A stretch of 64,000 bases of DNA from Sulfuriroseicoccus oceanibius (lineage in GTDB: Bacteria; Verrucomicrobiota; Verrucomicrobiia; Verrucomicrobiales; SLCJ01): the NCBI RefSeq assembly GCF_010681825.2, contig NZ_CP066776.1, positions 3,224,001 to 3,288,000 of the forward strand, read 5' to 3'. Shown one piece after another: positions 27,580 through 35,923 of the stretch. The position numbers and the translations under genes were made by a program. Under the pieces are notes generated by a model. It saw nothing but the letters and a program-made list of their open reading frames with translations, made no database searches and was not told where the DNA came from. Numbering within the stretch: position 1 is the first letter of the stretch; each line of letters starts with the position of its first letter.

Positions 27580-28110
27580 ATGAGTAAAAACCTCGACCAC
27601 CAGTACCTCCAGCTCGTCACCCGTTACCAGGGTGCGATCTACGGCTACGTCAACAGCCTGGCTCCAGGCCTCGACGTCGAGGACGTGGTGCAGCAGGTCA
27701 ACATCGTCCTTTGGAAGAAGGCCGATACGTTCCAGCCCCACACGAACTTCAAGGCATTCGCCTTCCGCATCGCCTACCTCAAAACGATGGAGGCATTGCG
27801 CAAAGCGAAGCAGCAGAACTGGCTCCAGTTCGACTCCGACGTACTCGAACTCATCAACGAACAGACCAGCACGATCACCAATCCGGAGGAAAACCGCCAG
27901 CAAGCACTGCGCGACTGCCTCGAAAAACTCGATCCGGAAGACAGGGAACGCATCAACGCACGCTACACCCGCGGCGAAACCGTTCGCTCCATCGCCAACC
28001 AGGAGTCCCGCTCGGAAGGCTCACTCCAGCAACACTTCTTTCGCTTGCGCAAAAATCTCAAACTTTGCATCCAAAAACATCTGCTCAACCAGGAGGAGGA
28101 CTTCGCATGA
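27580..28110 (+). CDS. ECF sigma factor, Rhodopirellula/Verrucomicrobium type
   Basis: 176 residues with region 2 (YQGAIYGYVNSLAPGLDVEDVVQQVNIVLWKKADTF; DVVQQV is the -10 binding helix) and region 4 (LDPEDRERINARYTRGETVRSIANQESRSEGSLQQHFFRLRKNL). The sequence LW.KADTFQPHTNFKAFAFRIAY is typical of the subfamily found in planctomycetes and verrucomicrobia. Its TGA overlaps the ATG of the next gene, with AGGAGGAGGA between the two as a shared ribosome site, so the FecR-LamG membrane protein is almost certainly its translationally coupled partner. Confidence 0.93.
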   Translation: MSKNLDHQYLQLVTRYQGAIYGYVNSLAPGLDVEDVVQQVNIVLWKKADTFQPHTNFKAFAFRIAYLKTMEALRKAKQQNWLQFDSDVLELINEQTSTITNPEENRQQALRDCLEKLDPEDRERINARYTRGETVRSIANQESRSEGSLQQHFFRLRKNLKLCIQKHLLNQEEDFA

Positions 28111-29741
28111 ACAGGGAAACCATGGAACAAATCGATGCCCTGCTCGAAGGCAGCATCACTCCTGATGAGTTCAAAAAACTCCAGGCAACCCTGCGCTCCA
28201 ATGAAAAAGCCCGCTGGTACTACGCAGAACAAGCCGACCTCCACGGCCGACTCCAATGCGAGCTAGCCCCGCCAAAAGAGTCACTCACTCAGCCCGCTAC
28301 ACAAAGCCCCTTTCCCATTCGAAAGCGCAAGCCCGGACGCATTGTCCTGGCAGCCGCAGCAGCGCTGGCTTTGTTCGCAGGCGTCGCCCAATGGATGGGC
28401 AACACAGCCCAACCGGCTCCGACGCAAATCGCGGAGCGCCCGGCACCACCTACCCAAGAATCCACCGTCTACCAAACCAACCCCGACCAGTCCGCGGCCC
28501 GGGTCACCAATGCCACCAACGCTGAATGGTCGGGTGGCACACTTGAACTCGGTCAGTTGATCAAGCCCGGCACGTTCGAGCTGCTCGCCGGCACCGCCGA
28601 AATCACCTTCGACTCCGGTGCCCGCATCGTCCTCAAGAGCCCGGCCACCCTGCGCGTGGTTTCCGCCTACCACGCCAAACTCGAATACGGCCAATGCACT
28701 GCCGAAATCCCGGACTACTCGGACCGCTTCACATTAGCCACGCCGTGCACCAAAATCGTCGAGAACAACTGCCGCTTTGCCATCAAAGTGGCACGTGACG
28801 GATCCACCGAGATCCACGTTCTGTCCGGACTCATCGAGGCCACCCCGACCGCCAACCCGACAATCGCACGCATCCTCAACTCACAACAGGCCGCCCGCCT
28901 GACCCGCGAAAACATTTCGAGCGAAGGCGACATGGACTTCGACCGCTCGAAGTTCCTCGAGGACTTGAACATTCCGGAGGGCACCAACCAGGTCGAGTAC
29001 GTCTATTGGTCATTCGACAAGATGAGCCCGTTTGGAGGCTTCCCGGATGAAGGCGAGCACATCGGTCCGAAACTCATGGCCAAACCACTGGCCACCCCCG
29101 GATCCGATCCGAATGCCAAGGTCACCAGCGTCAATGGCATCTACGGCCGCGCAATCCGCCTCGATGGCGACGGCGCTTTCCTCTCGTCCGCCTTTCAAGG
29201 CATCCCGGGCACCGGTCCACGCACCATCTCGATGTGGGTAAAACTGGATCCCGACACCACCCTGGAACACGCCTACTCCATGATCGCATGGGGTCTCCCA
29301 TTCGACATGAAGGGACAAAAGTGGCAGTTGTGCTGGAACCCAGACTCACTGGACGGACAGCCCGGCGCCATCCGCACCGAGTTCGGCGGCGGCTACGTCG
29401 TAGGCTCCACCGACCTGCGCGACGGCCGCTGGCACCACATCGTCTCTGTCTTCCTCGGCAGCAATGACGACAACATCGCCAACTCCATCCGCCACTACGT
29501 CGACGGCAAGCTGGAAGCCGTCACATCGTCAGCCCACCAGCCGATCAACACGGACCTCGACAGCCCAGAGTCACGCCCGACCTACATCGGCCGACGTCTC
29601 GAAGACGACGGTCTCTATTCCACCTTCAAAGGCGACCTGGACGAGATCCGCATCTTCCCCGCCGCCCTCACACCAAAACAAGTCGAGCGACTCTACCGCT
29701 CGAACCTGCCGCCATCCTATTTTGTCCCTGCAACGGAATAA
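28107..29741 (+). CDS. FecR-LamG membrane protein, probable anti-sigma/sensor partner
   Basis: 544 residues. Residues 1-70 are cytoplasmic (MNRETMEQIDALLEGSITPDEFKKL, an anti-sigma-like helical start), then one membrane helix (about 79-97). Outside follows a FecR domain (about 150-270: GTFELLAGTAEITFDSGARIVLKSPATLRVVS) and a LamG/concanavalin-like domain (about 340-525: GDGAFLSSAFQGIP ... ISMWVKL ... WHHIVSVFLG ... YVDGKLEA). FecR-type proteins control their cognate ECF factor across the membrane; here the LamG domain is a natural candidate for sensing a glycan, which is inferred. Start fixed by the 4-bp overlap with the sigma gene; terminator at 29762. Confidence 0.9.
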   Translation: MNRETMEQIDALLEGSITPDEFKKLQATLRSNEKARWYYAEQADLHGRLQCELAPPKESLTQPATQSPFPIRKRKPGRIVLAAAAALALFAGVAQWMGNTAQPAPTQIAERPAPPTQESTVYQTNPDQSAARVTNATNAEWSGGTLELGQLIKPGTFELLAGTAEITFDSGARIVLKSPATLRVVSAYHAKLEYGQCTAEIPDYSDRFTLATPCTKIVENNCRFAIKVARDGSTEIHVLSGLIEATPTANPTIARILNSQQAARLTRENISSEGDMDFDRSKFLEDLNIPEGTNQVEYVYWSFDKMSPFGGFPDEGEHIGPKLMAKPLATPGSDPNAKVTSVNGIYGRAIRLDGDGAFLSSAFQGIPGTGPRTISMWVKLDPDTTLEHAYSMIAWGLPFDMKGQKWQLCWNPDSLDGQPGAIRTEFGGGYVVGSTDLRDGRWHHIVSVFLGSNDDNIANSIRHYVDGKLEAVTSSAHQPINTDLDSPESRPTYIGRRLEDDGLYSTFKGDLDEIRIFPAALTPKQVERLYRSNLPPSYFVPATE

Positions 29742-29761
29742 CAGAATCAATCACATCCAGA

Positions 29762-29799
29762 CGCCCGCCGGCCCACCCATGGTCGGCGGGCGTTTTTTT
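29762..29799 (+). terminator. intrinsic terminator after the sigma/FecR-LamG operon
   Basis: Hairpin CGCCCGCCG ... CGGCGGGCG followed by TTTTTTT, 21 bp past the stop codon. Confidence 0.92.
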
Positions 29800-29844
29800 A
29801 TTCCGCCTCCACCGCAAACCACCCCTTCAAAAAAAAGATCATCC

Positions 29845-29880
29845 ACAAAGTAATACTTTGTTCAAATTCCGCATTCTGGT
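29845..29880 (+). promoter_or_regulatory. conserved upstream element of PEP-CTERM gene 1
   Basis: AGTAATACTTTGTTCA followed by RATTCCGCATTC (29849-29876) is conserved 27/28 in front of the twin gene at 30935, at the identical distance of 68 bp before the start codon. In this copy it includes a perfect inverted repeat ACAAAG-TAATA-CTTTGT (29845-29861). Candidate operator or ECF promoter; no ordinary -35/-10 seen. Confidence 0.55.
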
Positions 29881-29944
29881 CTGTCATCGCCATCACATGC
29901 ACCTCCGCATCGATGCGCTGACACTTCACTAAACGAACAAAAAA

Positions 29945-30724
29945 ATGACCAAGATGAAACACATCGGCAGCGCACTCGCAATTGCAGCGGCAGCGCTCAC
30001 CACAAGTCAGGCAGCCCTCACCGCCCACTGGGACTTCAACACCGACGGCGTCGTCGTCGACAACGTCAGCACCACAGCAGGCACCCTGCTTGACGGAGCA
30101 ACCGTGAGCGGCGGCAATGCCAACTTCGTCGGCGGAACCTCGCGTATCGACACCGGGATCAACGGTGGCCTCGGAGGAACCGGATCGTTCACCGTTCTCG
30201 CATTCTTCCAAACGTCATCGGCGACCAACCAGACCATCTTTGATTTCTCGCCAACGACGGGTGGCGTGAGCGGCGCCGATTTGCGACTCTTCGCACAAGG
30301 CAATGGCAACGTCCGCATCGAAATGTCTGCAGGATCCGGCTTCGAAGCAAATCTCGGCGGAACCAGTGTAGTGGATGGCAACACCCACATGATTGCCGCG
30401 GTTTTCAATAGCAGCACCGGCGACAGCTTCCAAGACGTCGACCTTTACGTCGACGGCGTTCTTTACGACGTAACCGGCGGTAACGATGGCCTCGTCAACC
30501 TTGGCGACGCCGGGAAAACAGTCTTCCTCGGCTCGATCGGCCACCTTACCTCTGAGCGTCCATTCGTGGGCAGCATGGGTGAAGTCGCCATCTACGACAC
30601 CGCACTTACCTTGACTGAACTCGATGACGTCCGCGTCAACGGCGTTGCAGCCGTTCCAGAACCATCGTCCGCAGCCCTGCTCGGCCTCGGCGGCTTGGCG
30701 ATGATCCTGCGTCGTCGTAAGTAA
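29945..30724 (+). CDS. PEP-CTERM-sorted LamG-domain protein 1
   Basis: 259 residues: signal peptide (MTKMKHIGSALAIAAAALTTSQAA), a single LamG/concanavalin-like beta-sandwich (about 25-230; ALTAHWDFNTDG, GGTSRIDTGINGG, DVDLYVDGVLYD, VGSMGEVAIYDTAL) and a C-terminal PEP-CTERM tripartite signal (VPEPSSAALLGLGGLAMIL, then RRRK). Such proteins are exported, then processed by an exosortase and passed to the surface or matrix. A second ATG at codon 4 is possible. Twin of the following gene, with conserved upstream DNA. No exosortase in the window. Confidence 0.92.
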   Translation: MTKMKHIGSALAIAAAALTTSQAALTAHWDFNTDGVVVDNVSTTAGTLLDGATVSGGNANFVGGTSRIDTGINGGLGGTGSFTVLAFFQTSSATNQTIFDFSPTTGGVSGADLRLFAQGNGNVRIEMSAGSGFEANLGGTSVVDGNTHMIAAVFNSSTGDSFQDVDLYVDGVLYDVTGGNDGLVNLGDAGKTVFLGSIGHLTSERPFVGSMGEVAIYDTALTLTELDDVRVNGVAAVPEPSSAALLGLGGLAMILRRRK

Positions 30725-30763
30725 GCTTACACTGCAGCCTAACAGCTCAGCACTATTGTTTCA

Positions 30764-30800
30764 CGCCCGTCGATCACCCTGATCGGCGGGCGTTTTGTTT
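30764..30800 (+). terminator. intrinsic terminator after PEP-CTERM gene 1
   Basis: Hairpin CGCCCGTCGATCA ... TGATCGGCGGGCG with T-rich tail TTTTGTTTT, about 40 bp past the stop. Confidence 0.85.
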
Positions 30801-30838
30801 TCCCTCCACCTTCGCACTCAAAAAAAAACAACCCAATC

Positions 30839-30866
30839 AGTAATACTTTGTTCAGATTCCGCATTC
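30839..30866 (+). promoter_or_regulatory. conserved upstream element of PEP-CTERM gene 2
   Basis: Second copy of the AGTAATACTTTGTTCA + RATTCCGCATTC element, 27/28 identical to that at 29849-29876 and at the same spacing to the ATG. The left half of the ACAAAG inverted repeat is not conserved here, which argues that the common core rather than the palindrome is the functional part. Confidence 0.55.
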
Positions 30867-30934
30867 CGCTCTAACTCCACCATCACATAAACCTCAGTAT
30901 CAACGCGCTGATACATCACCAACCAAACAATACA

Positions 30935-31753
30935 ATGACTAGGATGAAACACCTCTGCAGCGCACTCGCCCTCTCAGCGACCGCGCTCACCACAAGCCAC
31001 GCAGCCCTCGCTGCCTACTGGAACTTCGAAGAAGGCTCAGGTACCACCACAACCGATTCAGTCAGCAACACAGCATCCGACCCATTTGAGCCCGGCGTCG
31101 CGTTCTCCGCCAACACCGCAGCTCCTACATCAACATCATCGACAAGCTTCGATGGCACTGGACGCTTTGGGGTCAATTTGAATGCCGATGCAGTAGGCAT
31201 CAGCGGCACCGGCGCAAAAACCATCGTCGCCTGGATCAATACCACCGAGTCGGACAAACGCTACTTCTGGGGATGGTCTCCAACAAACGGCCTGCAGCCA
31301 GGTCAAGACTTGCGATTCGGTATCGAACTCGACGGCAAGCTGCGCTTTGAGATCTCAAGCGGATTCGTACGTTATGACGACCTCTCACTCAACGATGGCA
31401 ACTGGCACATGGTAGCTGCCATCATCAACGCTGGCGACACCGCAGGCGATATCGACTTCTACATCGACGGAGACATCGTCACACCAACCGGAGGCAACAC
31501 CACGCTGGTCAATACAGCTGGAACAGGCACAGGCGACTCCGCCACACCTAACGAGATGTTCTTCGGATCGTCCGGCAACACAAACACCCAGTATTGGAAC
31601 GGAGGCATCGACGACTTCGCAATCTACGACACCGCACTCACTGACGCACAGCTCGACGACATCCGACTCAACGGGATTACTGTTCCAGAGCCATCATCCG
31701 CAGCGCTGCTCGGTCTCGGTGGCATATCGCTGATCCTGCGCCGCCGCAAGTAA
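30935..31753 (+). CDS. PEP-CTERM-sorted LamG-domain protein 2
   Basis: 272 residues with the same architecture as the preceding gene: signal peptide (MTRMKHLCSALALSATALTTSHAA), LamG domain (AAYWNFEEGSGTT ... FDGTGRFGVNLNAD ... KTIVAWINTTES ... DGNWHMVAAIINA ... IDFYIDGDIV) and PEP-CTERM signal (VPEPSSAALLGLGGISLIL + RRRK). Signal peptide, upstream element and C-terminus are nearly identical to protein 1 while the LamG cores have diverged, so the pair arose by duplication. Probable surface or extracellular-matrix protein. Confidence 0.92.
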   Translation: MTRMKHLCSALALSATALTTSHAALAAYWNFEEGSGTTTTDSVSNTASDPFEPGVAFSANTAAPTSTSSTSFDGTGRFGVNLNADAVGISGTGAKTIVAWINTTESDKRYFWGWSPTNGLQPGQDLRFGIELDGKLRFEISSGFVRYDDLSLNDGNWHMVAAIINAGDTAGDIDFYIDGDIVTPTGGNTTLVNTAGTGTGDSATPNEMFFGSSGNTNTQYWNGGIDDFAIYDTALTDAQLDDIRLNGITVPEPSSAALLGLGGISLILRRRK

Positions 31754-31791
31754 CACAGGGCAACGCGCCATCGTGTCATACACCTCAACAC

Positions 31792-31826
31792 AATGCCCGC
31801 CGGTCCCTGTGATCGGTGGGCATTTT
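31792..31826 (+). terminator. intrinsic terminator after PEP-CTERM gene 2
   Basis: Hairpin AATGCCCGCCGGT ... ATCGGTGGGCATT followed by TTT; about 40 bp past the stop and 39 bp before the sulfatase start. Confidence 0.8.
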
Positions 31827-31864
31827 TGCGTAATACATTCGGGTCCGGCCTCATTAAGGGGCGC

Positions 31865-34800
31865 ATGAAACGATTGTTCACGGCCCTTTCCCTTGCCGCA
31901 GGCCTCTTGGCGGCAGCACTTCCCGCATCCGCATCCGCAGCCACCCAGCCCAACGTCATCGTCATCCTGACCGATGACCTCGGCTACGGCGACGTCTACA
32001 ACCTCCACCAACACGTGCGCGACAATGGCGCGGGCGGAGGCATTGCAGGCGACGGCATCATCAATGGCAGCGAGGAGCCCTTCATTTACACGCCCGAGAT
32101 CGACCGCATGGCCGCGGAAGGCGCCAAATTGACCCGCCACTACACGTCGGCACCAGTCTGTGCGCCAGCTCGTGGCTCACTGCTCCAAGGCCGCGACCAG
32201 GGCCACGCCAACATCCGCAACAACTCGTTCGACAAAGTCATCTCCGACAACCACACGCTCGGCACCGTCATGCAGCAGGCCGGCTATTACACTGCTGTCG
32301 TTGGCAAATGGGGCGTCGGAGGAACCACCAACCTCGGTGCAGGCCGCCCGAATGAACGCGGATTCGACTATTTCTACGGCTACATGGAACACCTCGACGG
32401 CCACGAGCACTACCCGGGCAATAGTGGCAAGGTGATTGAAAACACCACCCGCATCACCAGCGGTCTGGCCAACGCGTACACCACAGATTTGTTCACCGCC
32501 AAAGCCAAGTCGCTGATCATCGACCGTGCGACCAACCACAGCACCACCCCATTCTTCATCTACCTGGCCTACGACGCCCCGCACGCGCAGCTGCAGGTTC
32601 CCACCCAGGCCTACCCGAGCGGCAAGGGCACCAGCGGTGGTCTCAGCTGGCCATTGAACACCAACTCGGGTACCAACGATTCGTGGATCCATCCGGATTA
32701 CCGCAGTTTGGGCACGTCCGCAGCACGCCACGCCACCATGGTGCGCCGCCTCGACACCTGTTTAGGCGATCTTTTGCAAACCCTTCGCGACCTTGGAATC
32801 GACGACAACACCTTGGTCGTCTTCACCTCGGACAACGGCACCCATGACGAGCCCGGCGCCGGCCCTCTGGGCGTCGCCCACAACCCACGAAACTTCGACT
32901 CATACGGCGAGCTCGAAGGCATCAAACGCGACCACTGGGAGGGCGGCATCCGCATGCCAACCTTCGCCTGGTGGCCAGGCAAGATCGGCGACAACAACGC
33001 CGCCACCCCTGGTCTGAATTCCACCCGCCCGTCCGCATTCTGGGACTGGATGCCGACTCTGTGCGACGCCGCAGGCGCTGTCCCTCCCGCCTGGACCAGC
33101 GGTGTCTCGTTGCTCCCCGAGCTCACCGGCAACGGCTCGCAACTCGACAAAGGCTACCTCTACTTCGAATACCAAAACGGTGGCCGCACCCCAAGCTACA
33201 GCGACTTCCCCAACCACGGTGGCAGCTACCGCGGGGAAATGCAGTCGATCTTCCTCACCGACCCCACCGACGGCAAACGCTACAAGGGCGTGCGCTACAA
33301 TGTCACCAGCCACACCCAGGACTTCCTGATCTACGACGTGGACACCGACCCCGGCGAAGGCACCAACCTCGCCACATCGAAGACGTCCCTGCAGCAGGCG
33401 ATGAAGGACAAAGTCCTGCAAGTGCGCATCGATGGCGACTACACCCGCAACTACCTCAGTGGAGTCAACACACCACCAGCCCCACCAGCCAGTGCTGTGA
33501 GCGGGCTCGACTACAAGGCATTCACCGGCACCTGGGACTGGGTTCCGGAAACCGCCTACCTCACCCCTGTCGCTTCCGGCACCGCCTCGGGCCTCGACTT
33601 GACCAAGCGCACGCAGGACGACAACTGCCTGCTCGAGTTCACCGGGTTCATTCAAATCCCGACCGACGGCACGTACACATTCACCATGACCACCGACAGC
33701 AGCGTCTCGACAAATGCATCCGGTGGCATGCTGTGGATCCACGACGCCCACATCATCGACGATGACTTCAACCACAACGGCTCGGCCAAAAGTGGTAGCA
33801 TGCGCTTGAAGGCGGGACTCCACCCAGTCCGCATCCTTTACAAGCACACCAGCGGCAGCCACGACATCAACCTCCAGTACTCCGGCCCGGGTATCACCAC
33901 CCAGACCATTCCGGAGTCGTCGTTCTTCCGCGCCGGCACCCCGGACCCGGTACCTTCCGCATTGCCGGACGCCGCGGAGAGCCGCAATGGAGCAGCGGTT
34001 GAAATCGACGTGCTTGCCAATGATTTCGACGACAACGCACCATCGCCGCTGAGCATCGCATCGGTCGGCACACCGGCCTTCGGCACTGCCGTGATCAGCA
34101 ACGGCAAAATCGAATACACGCCGTTCACCAACCACTTCGGCACCGATAAGTTCACCTACAGCATTACCGACGGCGAATACACCGTCGAGGGAGAGGTCAC
34201 AGTGAACGTCACCCACTTGGCGGGCGACTTGTGGATCCCACTCAACGAAACCAGCGGATCGTCCGTTGCGGAGGTCGGTGGCGTCACCGTTGGATCGCTC
34301 AGTGGCTTTGCCAACACGGAAACATCTCACATTCCGGGCAAAGTCGGCTATGCGCTCGCGTTCGATGGAACAGACGACCAAATCCCACTCACCGGTATCA
34401 CATTGCCTACGGGCGATGCCCCCCGCACCGTCAGTGCCTGGGTGCGAGTGACCACCACGTCCGCTCCTGAGTACCAGGTTATCTTCAACTACGGCCAAAA
34501 CAACAACGGCGAACGCTTCTCGTTCCGCCTCGACACCGCATCGCAAGCCAACCAAAGACTGCGCCTCGAGGTGCAAGGCGGGTTCATTGTCGGATCGACC
34601 CGCATCAACGACGGCGAATGGCACCACGTCGCCGCAGTCGTCGATGATTTCGATTCCAATGGCACCACGTCGGTGTCCGAAACAAAACTCTACGTCGACG
34701 GCAAGCTGGAAACCATCAGCAGCTCGGGTAGCCGCGCGATCAACACCAGCGGCGTCGGCACGCCACTCATCGGCGCCGCCTCCCACGCCCCGAACTACAA

Positions 34801-35275
34801 CTTCCAAGGAGACATCGATGAAGTGCGTGTCATCAACCGCGCACTGGATATCACGGAAGTCGCCTCACTGGCCAACCCAACCAACCAGCTCCGCGATGCC
34901 TGGCGCGAGAGACACTTCGGCACCACCACACCCGATTGGACCACCGACGCCGACAACGACAGCTCCGAACTGATTGAAGAATACGGCTTCGGCTCGAACC
35001 CACACATCCCCGACACGTCCAACCACGCGCCATCCGTCCAACTCAACCCAACCTCCGGTAAACTCGAGATCACCTTCAACCGCCGCAAACCCGGCACCCA
35101 CGATCTCACCTACTCGGTCGAAGTCTCGGACAACCTGGCCAGCTGGACGCTGCCGACCACCGAAGTCTCGGTCACCGACCACCCGACGCTTGAGGGCTTC
35201 GACCAGGTCACCGTCGCATCAGACGCCGACCTCGCCACCAGCGCCCGGCTCTTTATCCGGATGAACGTGAATTAA
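31865..35275 (+). CDS. secreted sulfatase with PA14, Ig-like and LamG modules
   Basis: 1136 residues from the ATG at 31865 (MKRLFTALSLAAGLLAAALPA, signal peptide); the frame upstream lies in a terminator. The sulfatase domain (about 25-520) has LTDDLGYGD metal ligands and the formylglycine motif C-A-P-A-R with Cys99, so activation by a formylglycine-generating enzyme or anSME is expected (none in the window). Then PA14 (about 545-690), an Ig/cadherin-like domain (about 696-783; TDKFTYSITDGEYTVEG), LamG (about 786-1000) and a C-terminal Asp-rich linker plus beta module (1005-1136) also seen in the protease at 35924. Likely desulfates an extracellular polysaccharide. Close paralogue at 42626. 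Confidence 0.93.
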   Translation: MKRLFTALSLAAGLLAAALPASASAATQPNVIVILTDDLGYGDVYNLHQHVRDNGAGGGIAGDGIINGSEEPFIYTPEIDRMAAEGAKLTRHYTSAPVCAPARGSLLQGRDQGHANIRNNSFDKVISDNHTLGTVMQQAGYYTAVVGKWGVGGTTNLGAGRPNERGFDYFYGYMEHLDGHEHYPGNSGKVIENTTRITSGLANAYTTDLFTAKAKSLIIDRATNHSTTPFFIYLAYDAPHAQLQVPTQAYPSGKGTSGGLSWPLNTNSGTNDSWIHPDYRSLGTSAARHATMVRRLDTCLGDLLQTLRDLGIDDNTLVVFTSDNGTHDEPGAGPLGVAHNPRNFDSYGELEGIKRDHWEGGIRMPTFAWWPGKIGDNNAATPGLNSTRPSAFWDWMPTLCDAAGAVPPAWTSGVSLLPELTGNGSQLDKGYLYFEYQNGGRTPSYSDFPNHGGSYRGEMQSIFLTDPTDGKRYKGVRYNVTSHTQDFLIYDVDTDPGEGTNLATSKTSLQQAMKDKVLQVRIDGDYTRNYLSGVNTPPAPPASAVSGLDYKAFTGTWDWVPETAYLTPVASGTASGLDLTKRTQDDNCLLEFTGFIQIPTDGTYTFTMTTDSSVSTNASGGMLWIHDAHIIDDDFNHNGSAKSGSMRLKAGLHPVRILYKHTSGSHDINLQYSGPGITTQTIPESSFFRAGTPDPVPSALPDAAESRNGAAVEIDVLANDFDDNAPSPLSIASVGTPAFGTAVISNGKIEYTPFTNHFGTDKFTYSITDGEYTVEGEVTVNVTHLAGDLWIPLNETSGSSVAEVGGVTVGSLSGFANTETSHIPGKVGYALAFDGTDDQIPLTGITLPTGDAPRTVSAWVRVTTTSAPEYQVIFNYGQNNNGERFSFRLDTASQANQRLRLEVQGGFIVGSTRINDGEWHHVAAVVDDFDSNGTTSVSETKLYVDGKLETISSSGSRAINTSGVGTPLIGAASHAPNYNFQGDIDEVRVINRALDITEVASLANPTNQLRDAWRERHFGTTTPDWTTDADNDSSELIEEYGFGSNPHIPDTSNHAPSVQLNPTSGKLEITFNRRKPGTHDLTYSVEVSDNLASWTLPTTEVSVTDHPTLEGFDQVTVASDADLATSARLFIRMNVN

Positions 35276-35300
35276 CCCCACTCACCCGCGCCCCAATCCA

Positions 35301-35335
35301 ATGCCCGTCCTCCCCGCGAGGTCGGGCATTTTTTC
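35301..35335 (+). terminator. intrinsic terminator after the large sulfatase
   Basis: Hairpin ATGCCCG ... CGGGCAT around TCCTCCCCGCGAGGT, itself partly paired, followed by TTTTTTC. Confidence 0.85.
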
Positions 35336-35923
35336 GTTTCAGCCACGTCAGCCAGGGACAAGAGTGTCCCTGCTCCACCGATCCCCGTCGCCCTACCATT
35401 CCCCGCTGGACCGACGACACTCATGTCGTCGACCCGACTCCGTCAGCAGCCTCAACGAACGGCCAACACTCAGCCTCCCCCCGATAGCAACCGATCAGGC
35501 CATAGCGATGCCCCAATCGCTTCGCTCCGATAAGGATAACGAAGAGGATAAGGATAACGAGCGACAGCTGGACATCTCCCCTGCTTCCTGAACTTCGTGG
35601 TTTCACTTCAGACTGCCCTCCACCGGCGACACCAGGATGCTAAGCGCTGGTGGGACGGCATTCCTGCCGTCGGCGCGGCACCGTCATACCAACTCTAGCC
35701 CCACCGAAAAGCCTGCATCCCTCCCCCTCAAGCGGATACGCGACGTCCTCCCATTCCACGGCTCCACGTGTTTTAGTCCGGTACTTTTCGTGCAGCTTTC
35801 CTATCGGGAACGATCTAAGCGAAAAGCCAAGCGGGAAGCGTTCGCGACGCCGTCAAAAGCACAGATACTCCCCGCGCGTCCGCCTCCCCCAGCGGTGCCG
35901 ACAACAACCCCAAAAAAACCAAG
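35336..35923. other. repeat-rich interval upstream of the metalloprotease gene
   Basis: No gene seen. Contains a GACGACACTCATGTCGTC hairpin (35414-35431), a GATAAGGATAACGAAGAGG stretch (35539-35557; like 26819 and 47050), a CTTCGTGGTTTCACTTC stretch, and a GACGGCATTCCTGCCGTC hairpin (35655-35672) of family A. The promoter of the next gene must lie in the last 150 bp; no clear motif. Confidence 0.55.

Noticed and set aside
29945-31753. Exosortase/archaeosortase gene near the PEP-CTERM proteins
   Set aside because: No multi-spanning protein with the Cys/Arg/His exosortase pattern occurs in the window; it must be elsewhere in the genome.
32900-34807. 635-codon minus-strand frame antisense to the large sulfatase
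   Set aside because: Val/Gly/Glu-rich shadow frame; the plus strand has sulfatase, PA14 and LamG motifs in order.
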